Below are positions 16,686 through 24,450 of a stretch of 64,000 nt of DNA, in pieces. The position numbers were made by a program, and so were the translations under genes. Position 1 is the stretch's first letter. Every line of letters starts with the position of its first letter. This stretch comes from Bacteroidaceae bacterium. Its GTDB lineage: Bacteria > Bacteroidota > Bacteroidia > Bacteroidales > Bacteroidaceae. The stretch spans positions 29,387 to 93,386 of the forward strand of contig JAFSRW010000004.1 in assembly GCA_017445925.1 (NCBI GenBank), written 5' to 3'. The notes beneath the pieces were generated by a model. It was given only the letters and a program-made list of their open reading frames with translations, was not told the DNA's origin and made no database searches.

Positions 16686-17663
16686 ATGACAGAGAAATAT
16701 CACGAGTTGGACCCGATGAGTGATGTCATCAGCGATGACTACCGCATGCTGCAGATGTTGGGCCGTTTTGGCATTACCTTGGGTTTCGGAAACCAGACGG
16801 TTGGCGAAACCTGTAAGGCTGCGAGTGTGGATGTGACGACATTCCTTACTGTGGTGAACTATGTGAAGGATGCTGCTCATGCGCATATCAACGAGATGGT
16901 GGAGCAGATAGACTTGCCCTGCCTGATGCGCTATCTGAAGAATTCTCACACGTATTTTGTGGACTTCCGTCTGCCTAATATCCGTCGTAAGTTGCTGGAG
17001 GCTATCGACTGTTCTTCGTCGAACCAGATTGCCATGCTGATACTTAAATTCTATGATGAGTATGCTGCGGAGGTAGCCCGTCACATGCAGTACGAGGATT
17101 CTCATGTGCATCCCTTCGTGGATAATCTGTTGAAGGGCAAGGTGGGAAGCGATACTTTCGATATGGTAGTCCACCAGCATGAGGATAACCACGCATCACT
17201 GGAAAAGAGTATTGCGGAACTGAAGAATATTATCATCAAGTATTATCCCAATGACAATGCTGCACAGTTGATGGGTGAAGTCCTGATGGATATCTTTATG
17301 ACAGAGGAAGACCTGCTTACACATTGTCACATGGAGGATACCTTGTTTGCCGAGTGTGTTCGCAGACTGGAATTCAAGGTCCGTCAGGCTGGCGGCACAG
17401 AGTCGGATGGTGAGGATGATGACGACGTAGAGAAGAATGCCCCTTCTACTAACGACCTGAGCGAACGTGAGAAAGATATTGTGGTGCAAGTAGCCAAAGG
17501 GCTTTCCAACAAGGAGATTGCCGATGCGCTCTTTATCTCGGTGAATACAGTTATGACGCACCGACGCAATATCAGTCGTAAACTACAGATTCACAGCCCA
17601 GCTGCCCTGACCATTTACGCCCTTGTAAATGGGTTAGTTAATCTCGATGAAATCGCGGTGTAG
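16686..17663 (+). CDS. RIC-like hemerythrin domain fused to LuxR-type HTH
   Basis: 325 residues from the ATG at 16686, chosen because the promoter lies just upstream of it. Residues 25-60 resemble the ScdA/RIC N-terminal domain (GITLGFGNQTVGETC). Residues 85-225 form a hemerythrin-like four-helix bundle with di-iron ligand candidates His88, His133 and Glu137, His163/165/169, His213 and Glu217, in the YtfE/RIC spacing; no His occurs between 88 and 133, where RIC proteins usually have one. After an acidic linker, 258-318 is a LuxR/NarL helix-turn-helix (LSEREKDIV, GLSNKEIADALFISVNTV). Probably a transcription factor sensing NO, oxygen or iron through the di-iron site. Divergent from the TonB receptor. 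Confidence 0.8.
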   Translation: MTEKYHELDPMSDVISDDYRMLQMLGRFGITLGFGNQTVGETCKAASVDVTTFLTVVNYVKDAAHAHINEMVEQIDLPCLMRYLKNSHTYFVDFRLPNIRRKLLEAIDCSSSNQIAMLILKFYDEYAAEVARHMQYEDSHVHPFVDNLLKGKVGSDTFDMVVHQHEDNHASLEKSIAELKNIIIKYYPNDNAAQLMGEVLMDIFMTEEDLLTHCHMEDTLFAECVRRLEFKVRQAGGTESDGEDDDDVEKNAPSTNDLSEREKDIVVQVAKGLSNKEIADALFISVNTVMTHRRNISRKLQIHSPAALTIYALVNGLVNLDEIAV

Positions 17664-17673
17664 CCATTACCTC

Positions 17674-17735
17674 GGTTAGTGGTTAGAGAACACAGCGGTA
17701 GCAAATTTTTCACTCTTCACTCTTCATTCTTCACT
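17674..17735. repeat. Two adjacent 7-bp arrays (GGTTAGT, then CACTCTT)
   Basis: GGTTAGT/GGTTAGA at 17674-17687 and CACTCTT/CATTCTT at about 17708-17735, between the regulator stop and the PfkB kinase stop. The same two unit types recur at 63661-63728. Confidence 0.7.
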
Positions 17736-18654
17736 AAACGAGAGGGTGAAATCCTCGAGTGATATAGTTTTCTTTGCTTTGGCAGGCATTGCCGGCAAAC
17801 TGGCAGGCGATATTGATAAGATTTTTCCATTGCTCCTCGGATAGGTTGGGGAGCATTTCTTTTGTAATTCCATGCCAAATGAGAGCGCATGAAAAACCTG
17901 CATTAAAGCTGTCGCCGGCACCAACAGTACTCACTACATTATCTATTTGGGGTGCCTGAAAATGATAATTTGCTGTTGGAGTACAGACTTCTATCATTCC
18001 GGCTCCTGCTGTGCAGATAAAGATAGGGCAATATGCCTTTATGTGTTGCTGGTATACTTCTTGTGCCTCGCGAGTTCCATACATAATCTCAAAATCATCG
18101 GCACTACCCCTGACTATGCTGCTCTGACTGAAATTGCTCAGTATGTTTGGCATCAGCGTTTCCAACTCATGGGCATGGCTACGGCGGAAGTTCAGATCGT
18201 AATAAACAAAGGCTCCCACCTTGTTGGCTTCTGCTAACAGATGAGTAATCATGGGGCGGGTACCTTTGCAGACAGCATAGTAGGAACTGAGCAGTAGCAC
18301 ATTGTTGGCTTCGAGGCTTGGCGCTTTCCAACCTTCTGGCGTAAAAGGCGGCTGTTTGTAGAATACGTAATTGGCATCGCCCTTATCGTTCAGAAAAGCC
18401 AGGCTTACGGCGCTCTTTTCTTTCTCCAGCACCTTAAAATATTCGGTGGATACGCCATTTTTTTGCATAAAGTTGATGGTCTGCTGTCCCACGACATCAG
18501 CTCCTGTATAGCCTACAAAAGCACAGGGAACACCAGCCCTGCCTACGCTGATAATACTGTTAAAGCTGCTACCACCAGGCACAGCTGCCACCGGCTGATT
18601 GTTCTTAAAGAGAACATCCAAAATGGTTTCTCCAATTCCGAGGACTTTTTTCAT
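17734..18654 (-). CDS. PfkB-family carbohydrate kinase (fructokinase-like)
   Basis: 306 residues from the ATG at 18654, which is the last ATG of a 7-bp array; upstream in-frame codons are array-derived and not expected to be native. Ribokinase fold: GIGETILDVLF at the start, substrate-binding PGGSSFNSIISVGRAG at 26-41, and ATP/anion-hole motif STVGAGDSFNAGF with catalytic Asp248 (the usual leading Asp of DTxGAGD is Ser). Phosphorylates a sugar, probably fructose, at the cost of ATP in the cytoplasm. No transporter or sucrase adjoins to fix the substrate. Confidence 0.87.
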   Translation of the reverse strand: MKKVLGIGETILDVLFKNNQPVAAVPGGSSFNSIISVGRAGVPCAFVGYTGADVVGQQTINFMQKNGVSTEYFKVLEKEKSAVSLAFLNDKGDANYVFYKQPPFTPEGWKAPSLEANNVLLLSSYYAVCKGTRPMITHLLAEANKVGAFVYYDLNFRRSHAHELETLMPNILSNFSQSSIVRGSADDFEIMYGTREAQEVYQQHIKAYCPIFICTAGAGMIEVCTPTANYHFQAPQIDNVVSTVGAGDSFNAGFSCALIWHGITKEMLPNLSEEQWKNLINIACQFAGNACQSKENYITRGFHPLV

Positions 18655-18700
18655 TGAACATTGAACATTGAGCATTGAGCATTGAACATTGAGCATTGAA
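18652..18700 (-). repeat. 7-bp array (TTCAATG/TGCTCAA type) forming the PfkB start
   Basis: Seven units. On the coding strand the last unit's ATG is the kinase start codon. Its first 32 bases equal the array at 8032. Confidence 0.9.
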
Positions 18701-18731
18701 ACTACGTTTCGAGCGTTAGCAGCCTTCAAAA

Positions 18732-20612
18732 TTATTTCTTCTTTGGTCTTCTTCTTGCCCAGCCTTCTTCGGGGTGAAGGAACTGCATCCAGTCGGCTTT
18801 CCCGAATTTCTTGCCACGAGGTGCGGCATATCCTCGTTCTTCACGAGAGGATTTTGGCGCTTTCTCTCTCTTCCCTTTCTTCTCCCCTCCCTTGGAGGGG
18901 CTGGGGGAGGTTTTTCTTTTGGAGGGGCTGGGAGAGGCTTTTCCCTTCCCCGCAGGTTCACTGCGGTCTACAACCACACTGCGCCCCTTGATGGTAACGC
19001 CATGTTTCATGGCCTTGATAACTCGGTCGGCATCAGCATCCTTGACTTCCACAAAGGCAAAGCTCTTCATTAGATCAATACGTCCAATCTCAACCTTATC
19101 GCCTTTGACATTGGTGTTAATTAGACCCATAATCTCACGCGCGTACATTTTATCTATCTTGCCCACATTCAGGAAAAGTCGTGTATAACCTTCCTCGGGC
19201 GTATGGTCACCCTTACGGCGAGAGCCTTTTCCCTCCCCTCGGGGAGGCTGGGAGGGGGTCTCTTCTATCTCTGGCGCATTGGCATAATATTGCAAGAAAC
19301 GACCGAACTCACGACTCAGCACACGCTTAATAAGATCTTCCTTATCCAACCAAGCCCATCGCTTCTGTACTTCATCCATAAAGGGAGCTATTTCCTCTTC
19401 ATCCACCTCAACGCGTTCTATGTCATCAATTACATGATAAAGCTGCTTGCTGCAAATCTCACGGGGCTCAGGCAATGTACCTTTCTCGAACTGCTTCTGA
19501 ATTACCTTCTCCACCTGACGGATTTTACTCTTCTCCCTCAGGTTGATGATACATAGGCTGGTGCCCTTCTTACCAGCACGACCCGTTCTGCCACTTCTGT
19601 GCGTATAGTTCTCCACATCATCCGGCATACCATAGTTGATGACATGTGTCAGGTCGTCCACATCCAATCCTCTGGCAGCCACATCCGTAGCCACAAGCAA
19701 CTGTGTTCTGTGCTTGCGGAACTTCTGCATGGTCAGGTCGCGTTGCTGCTGAGAGAGGTCGCCATGCAAAGCATCAGCATTATATCCATCACGAATCAGA
19801 TTATCAGCCACCTCCTGCGTCTCCATTCTGGTCCTGCAGAAAATGATAGCATAGATACGTGGATAGAAGTCTACCAAGCGCTTCAGGGCCAAGTATTTAT
19901 CCTTGGCGTGAACCATATAATAGATGTGGTTGACATGTTCAGCACCTTCATTACGGCTACCCACCTGAATCTCACGCTTCTCCTTCAGATAGTTCTGGGC
20001 AATACGCTCTATCTCCTGGCTCATGGTCGCACTGAAAAGGAGCGTTCTATGTCCTTGGGGAACACCCTCCAAGATGGCATCAACTTCTTCCTGGAAACCC
20101 ATAGAAAGCATCTCATCCGCCTCATCCAAGACTACATACTGAATCTGAGAGAGGTTGGCAGCGCCACGCTTCATCAAATCCACCAACCTACCAGGTGTTG
20201 CCACGATGATATCCACCCCAGCCTTCAAGGCACGAATTTGGGGTTCAATGTTGGCTCCGCCATATACCGGTAATATGGTAAGGTTGAGCAGGTATTTGCT
20301 AAAACCCTCCATGTCATCGGAAATCTGAATGCAAAGTTCACGTGTTGGCGAAAGGATAACAACAGAAGGAAACCCCTTCCCAACCTCCTCTATGGGTAGG
20401 CTTTTGTTAGATAGGATATGCAATAGCGGCAATCCGTATGCTGCCGTCTTTCCTGTTCCTGTTTGGGCAAGAGCGACCAAATCTGCTGTCTCTTCTTTGT
20501 CCAACAAGAAAGGAATGACTACTTCCTGAACAGGCATGGGATGTTCATATCCCTGCTCCTCAATAGCATGTAAGAGCTCTGCGCAGAGCCCCAATTCTTT
20601 AAATGTACTCAT
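18732..20612 (-). CDS. deaD: DEAD-box RNA helicase with DbpA-type RNA-binding domain
   Basis: 626 residues from the ATG at 20612 (MSTFKELGL); further in-frame codons to 20669 are array sequence. Motifs: Walker A AQTGTGKT at 49-56, PTREL, TPGR, DEAD in VVLDEADEML, SAT, and HRSGRTGR. A helical extension follows, then a C-terminal RRM-like DbpA domain (YTRLFLNVGKIDKMYARE) and a basic tail. Remodels RNA in ribosome assembly or cold adaptation. The linker before the RRM and the tail carry proline-serine stretches (SQPPRGEG, SPSPSKR, SPSPSKGGEKK) encoded by inserted G/C-rich palindromic repeats. Confidence 0.92.
   Translation of the reverse strand: MSTFKELGLCAELLHAIEEQGYEHPMPVQEVVIPFLLDKEETADLVALAQTGTGKTAAYGLPLLHILSNKSLPIEEVGKGFPSVVILSPTRELCIQISDDMEGFSKYLLNLTILPVYGGANIEPQIRALKAGVDIIVATPGRLVDLMKRGAANLSQIQYVVLDEADEMLSMGFQEEVDAILEGVPQGHRTLLFSATMSQEIERIAQNYLKEKREIQVGSRNEGAEHVNHIYYMVHAKDKYLALKRLVDFYPRIYAIIFCRTRMETQEVADNLIRDGYNADALHGDLSQQQRDLTMQKFRKHRTQLLVATDVAARGLDVDDLTHVINYGMPDDVENYTHRSGRTGRAGKKGTSLCIINLREKSKIRQVEKVIQKQFEKGTLPEPREICSKQLYHVIDDIERVEVDEEEIAPFMDEVQKRWAWLDKEDLIKRVLSREFGRFLQYYANAPEIEETPSQPPRGEGKGSRRKGDHTPEEGYTRLFLNVGKIDKMYAREIMGLINTNVKGDKVEIGRIDLMKSFAFVEVKDADADRVIKAMKHGVTIKGRSVVVDRSEPAGKGKASPSPSKRKTSPSPSKGGEKKGKREKAPKSSREERGYAAPRGKKFGKADWMQFLHPEEGWARRRPKKK
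18884..18937. repeat. G/C-rich palindromic repeats in the helicase tail
   Basis: CCCCTCC (18884-18890) pairs with GGAGGGG (18894-18900), followed by GCTGGGGGAGG; a second, partial copy is at 18921-18937. They encode the SPSPSK stretches of the tail. Confidence 0.75.
19232..19262. repeat. G/C-rich palindromic repeat in the helicase linker
   Basis: CCTCCCC (19232-19238) pairs with GGGGAGG (19241-19247), followed by CTGGGAGGGGG. Same family as 18884 and 34632; encodes the linker TPSQPPRGEG. Confidence 0.75.
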
Positions 20613-20621
20613 ATTCGGGCG

Positions 20622-20629
20622 CAAAGTTA
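20622..20629 (-). promoter_or_regulatory. -7 box before the helicase start
   Basis: Minus-strand TAACTTTG, nine bases before the ATG at 20612, implying a very short leader. Confidence 0.45.
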
Positions 20630-20638
20630 CGATTTTTT

Positions 20639-20670
20639 CATTGAACATTGAACATTGAACATTGAACATT
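20639..20670. repeat. 7-bp array between helicase and patatin promoters
   Basis: About 4.5 units of TTGAACA on the plus strand, in the short region shared by the two divergent genes, next to both -7 boxes. Confidence 0.9.
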
Positions 20671-20692
20671 ATTTTTTTTGAAGAATATTTTA

Positions 20693-20700
20693 TAATTTTG
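20693..20700 (+). promoter_or_regulatory. -7 box before patatin gene
   Basis: TAATTTTG five bases before the ATG at 20706; near-leaderless spacing. Upstream TTG copies (20678-20680) are too close for an ideal -33. Confidence 0.45.
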
Positions 20701-20705
20701 CGGCC

Positions 20706-21566
20706 ATGAAGAAAGGTTTGGTATTAGAAGGAGGTGGCTTGCGTGCACTTTTCAGCGCTGGTGTTACCGATGTTATGATGGAGAACCAGATAAAGTTCGA
20801 CGGACTGATTGGCGTTTCTGCAGGTGCCACATTCGGTTGCAACTACAAATCGGGACAGATAGGCCGTGCCCTTCGTTACAACATTGCCTTTAAGGATGAC
20901 CCGCGATACATGAGTTGGCGTTCTTTCTTTAAGACAGGTGATCTGGTAGGAGCTGAGTTTAGCTATCACACCTTGCCCAATGAATTGGATATCTTTGATT
21001 ACGAAGCCTTTCGCCAGAATCCCATGGAGTTCCATATTGTCTGCACGGATGCAGAAACAGGTGAACCTGTGTATAAGCAGTTGGATGATATGACCAGCGA
21101 TGGGCTCGACTGGATTCGTGCTTCAGCCTCTATGCCTATTGTCTCAAGGCCTGTTCCCTTGGAAGGCAGAAAGCTTTTGGATGGTGGCATTGTCAATTCT
21201 ATTCCCCTGAAGCATTTTCAGGAGTTGGGCTTTGAACGCAATATTGTGGTGCTAACCCAACCCAAAGGTTTCTTTAAGAAGCGTACCAAGCTGATGCCGC
21301 TCTTCCAACTGACCATGCGTAAATACCCTGCTATCATAAAAGCAATGGGCCGCAGGCATCTGATGTATAATGAGCAGCTACAATACTTGGCAGAAGAGGA
21401 GCGCAAAGGCAATGTCCTCCTTATCTATCCTGAAGATGTCTTACCTATAGGGCGCACTGAGCAGAATGAAGAAAAAATGCGCCATGTATATCAGATAGGA
21501 AGAAAAGCCGCTGAGGAAAATTTAGAGAAAATTCTAACTTTTCTTTCATTGAACATTGAACATTGA
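20706..21566 (+). CDS. Patatin-like phospholipase (RssA/YjjU type)
   Basis: 286 residues. Catalytic dyad of patatin hydrolases: oxyanion loop GGGLRALFSAG at 9-19, nucleophile Ser38 in GVSAG, and Asp159 in LLDGGIVN. Cytoplasmic or membrane-peripheral lipid acyl hydrolase; target lipid unknown. The last codons (SLNIEH-stop) are encoded by a 7-bp array, whose TGA ends the gene, so the native C-terminus may have been replaced. The next gene starts five bases further. Confidence 0.87.
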   Translation: MKKGLVLEGGGLRALFSAGVTDVMMENQIKFDGLIGVSAGATFGCNYKSGQIGRALRYNIAFKDDPRYMSWRSFFKTGDLVGAEFSYHTLPNELDIFDYEAFRQNPMEFHIVCTDAETGEPVYKQLDDMTSDGLDWIRASASMPIVSRPVPLEGRKLLDGGIVNSIPLKHFQELGFERNIVVLTQPKGFFKKRTKLMPLFQLTMRKYPAIIKAMGRRHLMYNEQLQYLAEEERKGNVLLIYPEDVLPIGRTEQNEEKMRHVYQIGRKAAEENLEKILTFLSLNIEH

Positions 21567-21571
21567 ATATT
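21547..21571 (+). repeat. 7-bp array at the patatin stop, left end of the four-helix cassette
   Basis: About 3.5 units of TTGAACA on the plus strand. It is inverted relative to the array at 22036, so the two bracket the gene at 21572 as terminal inverted repeats of about 22 bp. Confidence 0.9.
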
Positions 21572-21934
21572 ATGAGAAAAGACAATCAGATTGTTGTTGA
21601 TAGTAAGGCGTTTGCATTACGGATTATAAAGTTTTATAAGTATCTGAATGAAGAGAAAGGAGTTAAAGTCCTGTCCAAACAAGTTCTCCGAAGCGGAACA
21701 AGTATAGGTGCTAATGTTCGTGAAAGCGTCAATGCTCAAAGTAAAATGGATTTTATCAATAAGCTAAGTATTGCTTTAAAAGAGGCTAATGAAACAGCAT
21801 ATTGGTTAGAACTACTCCATGAGACGGAGATTATTGATGAAAAACAGTTTGAGTCAATTTATGATAATTGTTGTAAATTGACTGCAACCCTGACAAAAAT
21901 TATAAAATCAACAAAATCAAATATTAAAGACTGA
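21572..21934 (+). CDS. Four-helix-bundle protein (23S rRNA intervening-sequence family)
   Basis: 120 residues from ATG 21572. All-helical, with the family pattern FALRIIKFYKYLNE ... LSKQVLRSGTSIGANVRES ... DFINKLSIALKEANETAYWLELL, as in the 23S-rRNA intervening-sequence protein family (PF05635-like; also related in fold to the Avd protein of diversity-generating retroelements). Molecular role is not established. A-T rich compared with its neighbours. It lies between inverted 7-bp arrays, between patatin and S46 genes, and its TGA overlaps an ATG at 21934. No reverse transcriptase or rRNA gene is nearby. Confidence 0.85.
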   Translation: MRKDNQIVVDSKAFALRIIKFYKYLNEEKGVKVLSKQVLRSGTSIGANVRESVNAQSKMDFINKLSIALKEANETAYWLELLHETEIIDEKQFESIYDNCCKLTATLTKIIKSTKSNIKD

Positions 21935-22035
21935 TGTTTAGTTTTATGAAATTACCCGATGTGACGAACAAAATGTTCAATGAACAATATTCTACACCCA
22001 ATGGGTCGCGATTGAATAGCAAGAACGAAGTAATA

Positions 22036-22064
22036 ATGTTCAATGTTCAATGTTCAATGTTCAA
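22036..22064 (+). repeat. 7-bp array (TGTTCAA) carrying the S46 peptidase start codons
   Basis: Four units on the plus strand with ATGs at 22036, 22043, 22050 and 22057, spread over the three frames. Only 22036 and 22057 are in frame with the peptidase. Confidence 0.9.
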
Positions 22065-24219
22065 TGATAAGAAAAAAATACTTGGCATTTTTTTCTTTCT
22101 GCTTTTCGCCTTTTCGATAAAGGCGAAAGCAGATGAGGGCATGTGGATGCTTAACAACATAGATGCTAAGACGGCGCAAGTGATGAAGGAGTTGGGTTTG
22201 CAGCTCACACCACAGGAACTCTATAACCCCGACGGGGTGAGCCTGAAGGATGCGGTAGTTGACTTCGGCGATTTCTGCTCTGGTGTTGTGGTAAGTCCCA
22301 ACGGACTGGTATTCACCAATCACCATTGTGGTTATAGTTCTATCCAGAAGCTGTCGACCCCGGAGGATGACATCCTCAAGAACGGTTTTGTGGCGCGTTC
22401 TTTTAAGCAGGAAAGGCCTGTAGAAGGTCTTTTTGTCCGCTTCCTGCAACGTACAGAGGACTGTAGCCCTCGTGTTTTGGCTGCATTGGATAGCATTTAT
22501 CGTGCTAATCCAGATGTGGAACAGCGAGTGCTGCGCAAAGACCATATTGACAGCATCTGTCATGCAGTAGAAAAGGAGTACGAAGTGGCGAATCCCAGTT
22601 TGAACTGCCAACTGAAAGCCTTCTATGGCGGCAATGCTTTCTACGTAAGTATATATAAGGTATATAGGGACATCCGTCTGGTCTTTACAGCAACCGAAAC
22701 TATGGGTAAGTTCGGAGGCGATACGGACAACTGGATGTGGCCCCGTCAGACTTGCGACTTCAGTGTGTTCCGTATCTATGCCGATGATAACGGAGAACCG
22801 GCAGAGTACAGTCCCAAGAACAAACCCTTGCATCCCAAGCGTTATGCCAAGGTCAGCATTGATGGCTATCAGCCTGGTGATTATTGCATGACAGTGGGTT
22901 ATCCTGGCAGTACCAGCAGGTACCTCAGCTCTTGGGGTATTGATGAGCGTGTGAATGCCAAAAATGTCAGCACCATTCAGGTACGAGGCAAGAAACAGGA
23001 GGTCTGGAAGAAGTTTATGGATGCCGACCGTGCCGTAGCCATAAAGTATTCCAGCAAATGGGCAAGTAGCAGCAACTACTGGAAGAACTCCATTGGTATG
23101 AATAAGGCTATTGCTGATTTGAATGTGATAGCCCAGAAACAGCAGCTGGAACAGCAGGTGAAGGACTGGTATAACGGCAGGGATGACCTGAAAGCCCGTT
23201 TTGGCAATATGTTTGAGAGTCTGGAGAAGGCATACGCTGAGCGCAGGGAAAACGTCTATGCACAGGGTTTCTTTAGCGAGACATTCAACAGGGGTATAGA
23301 GATTCTACGTGTAGCCGACCAGTTGAACCGCATGCCGCAGGATGCTGATTCTACTCAGGTGGCTGCCACACGTGAGAGCCTGCAACGTTTCTTCAAGGAT
23401 TATGATGCAGCCCTTGATGAGGCTACTGCTGCCGTTCTCTTGCAGAACTACCGCGAACAGGTAACAGATAAAAAGTTCTGGCCTGAGTTTTACAACTTGA
23501 TAGATTCTCTATATAACGGCGACTGTGCCGCTGTTGCACACGACGTTTTCAATTATACTATTTGCAAGGATATCTCTTGTCTGGATAGGTTGTTGGCTGA
23601 CAGCACGTTACGCGAGAGAGACCCCTTGCTGCGTTATGCCGATGAAATTAAGGACTTTAGCCAGTTCCTTTATGGCAGTCAGCGCGAGAATAACAACATT
23701 ATTAAATATAACGAGCTTTTACTGACCCAGGCATTGCTGGAGATGGATCAGGAAACACCGCATTACAGCGATGCAAACTTTACCATGCGTCTCTCTTACG
23801 GCTTTATCCAGGATTATACGGCTCAGGGTCAGCACTTCCAGTATTATACCGATGCACAGAGCTTGTTGGATAAAGCAGCCAAACAGAACGAGATAGAAGA
23901 CTATGAGTTGGAATCTGACATTATTAAACTGATGCAGAAGGGCAAGTGGGGCAAGTATGCCGATAAGAATACCGGTGATATGCACCTCTGCTTTATTTCC
24001 AACAACGATATTACAGGCGGAAACTCTGGCAGCCCGATGTTTAATGGCAAGGGCGAACTGATTGGCTTGGCTTTCGATGGCAACTGGGAGGCTATGTCGG
24101 GCGACATCAGTTTCAACAGTTCCCTGCAGCGTTGCATAGGCGTGGATATCCGCTTCGTTCTATTTATGATTGATAAGTGGGGTAAGGGAAAGAACCTGAT
24201 AAAGGAGATTAGGCCTTAG
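22057..24219 (+). CDS. S46-family dipeptidyl-peptidase, DPP7-like
   Basis: 720 residues from ATG 22057: MFNDKKKILGIFFFLL is a signal peptide ending near AKA/DEG. The frame is open up to an ATG at 21934 that overlaps the previous stop, but that would bury the signal peptide. Chymotrypsin-like S46 serine peptidase removing dipeptides from exported peptides: His in FTNHHCGY (89-90) and Ser657 in GGNSGSPMFN. Eighteen residues after Ser is Gly (FDGNWE), the residue found in P. gingivalis DPP7 (hydrophobic P1), where DPP11 has Arg. So amino-acid fermentation from peptides is likely. Periplasmic. The native start region seems replaced by the array. Confidence 0.9.
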   Translation: MFNDKKKILGIFFFLLFAFSIKAKADEGMWMLNNIDAKTAQVMKELGLQLTPQELYNPDGVSLKDAVVDFGDFCSGVVVSPNGLVFTNHHCGYSSIQKLSTPEDDILKNGFVARSFKQERPVEGLFVRFLQRTEDCSPRVLAALDSIYRANPDVEQRVLRKDHIDSICHAVEKEYEVANPSLNCQLKAFYGGNAFYVSIYKVYRDIRLVFTATETMGKFGGDTDNWMWPRQTCDFSVFRIYADDNGEPAEYSPKNKPLHPKRYAKVSIDGYQPGDYCMTVGYPGSTSRYLSSWGIDERVNAKNVSTIQVRGKKQEVWKKFMDADRAVAIKYSSKWASSSNYWKNSIGMNKAIADLNVIAQKQQLEQQVKDWYNGRDDLKARFGNMFESLEKAYAERRENVYAQGFFSETFNRGIEILRVADQLNRMPQDADSTQVAATRESLQRFFKDYDAALDEATAAVLLQNYREQVTDKKFWPEFYNLIDSLYNGDCAAVAHDVFNYTICKDISCLDRLLADSTLRERDPLLRYADEIKDFSQFLYGSQRENNNIIKYNELLLTQALLEMDQETPHYSDANFTMRLSYGFIQDYTAQGQHFQYYTDAQSLLDKAAKQNEIEDYELESDIIKLMQKGKWGKYADKNTGDMHLCFISNNDITGGNSGSPMFNGKGELIGLAFDGNWEAMSGDISFNSSLQRCIGVDIRFVLFMIDKWGKGKNLIKEIRP

Positions 24220-24221
24220 GG

Positions 24222-24262
24222 TGTAGAACAAAGAACTGTAGAGCTAAGAACTAAGAGCTGTA
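24222..24262. repeat. 7-bp-period array after the S46 gene
   Basis: Units AGAACTG, TAGAGCT, AAGAACT, AAGAGCT. Degenerate sequence but regular 7-bp spacing. A similar run (GGTAAAC/TGTAAAC/CGTAAAC) follows at 24401-24421. Confidence 0.6.
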
Positions 24263-24287
24263 GTAAAATAGGGTTATTGATACATAG

Positions 24288-24313
24288 GAAAAAGCGCGGT
24301 TTCGCGCTTTTTC
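24288..24313 (+). terminator. Rho-independent terminator after S46 gene
   Basis: Perfect 11-bp stem (24288-24298 with 24303-24313), loop GTTT, A-run before and T-run after, so it could work both ways. Confidence 0.85.
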
Positions 24314-24357
24314 TGTTAAAAAACGGCCACATATAAAATATTTTTTGTTCCTTTTTA

Positions 24358-24387
24358 TTGTAAGTTCTTTCTGAAAACTTATCTTTG
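24358..24387 (+). promoter_or_regulatory. Promoter of first giant discoidin protein
   Basis: TTG at 24358-24360, 19-nt spacer, TATCTTTG at 24380-24387; 63-nt leader. The region from the terminator on resembles the one upstream of the paralogue at 30017. Confidence 0.7.
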
Positions 24388-24450
24388 CAACGGTAAACTG
24401 TAAACCGTAAACTATTAAACTATAATTGCAAACCTTAAATTTATTTCGCA

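Noticed and set aside
16506-17192. N-terminal extension of the TonB receptor frame
   Set aside because: It is antisense to the hemerythrin-LuxR gene, and a signal peptide starts exactly at 16505.
18652-18700. CRISPR-like direct repeats
   Set aside because: Units are 7 bp with no spacers, and no cas genes are present.
21572-21934. Diversity-generating retroelement accessory (Avd)
   Set aside because: The fold is related, but no reverse transcriptase, template repeat or variable repeat was seen nearby.
22054-22833. 259-codon minus-strand frame
   Set aside because: Antisense to the S46 peptidase gene; no recognisable protein features.
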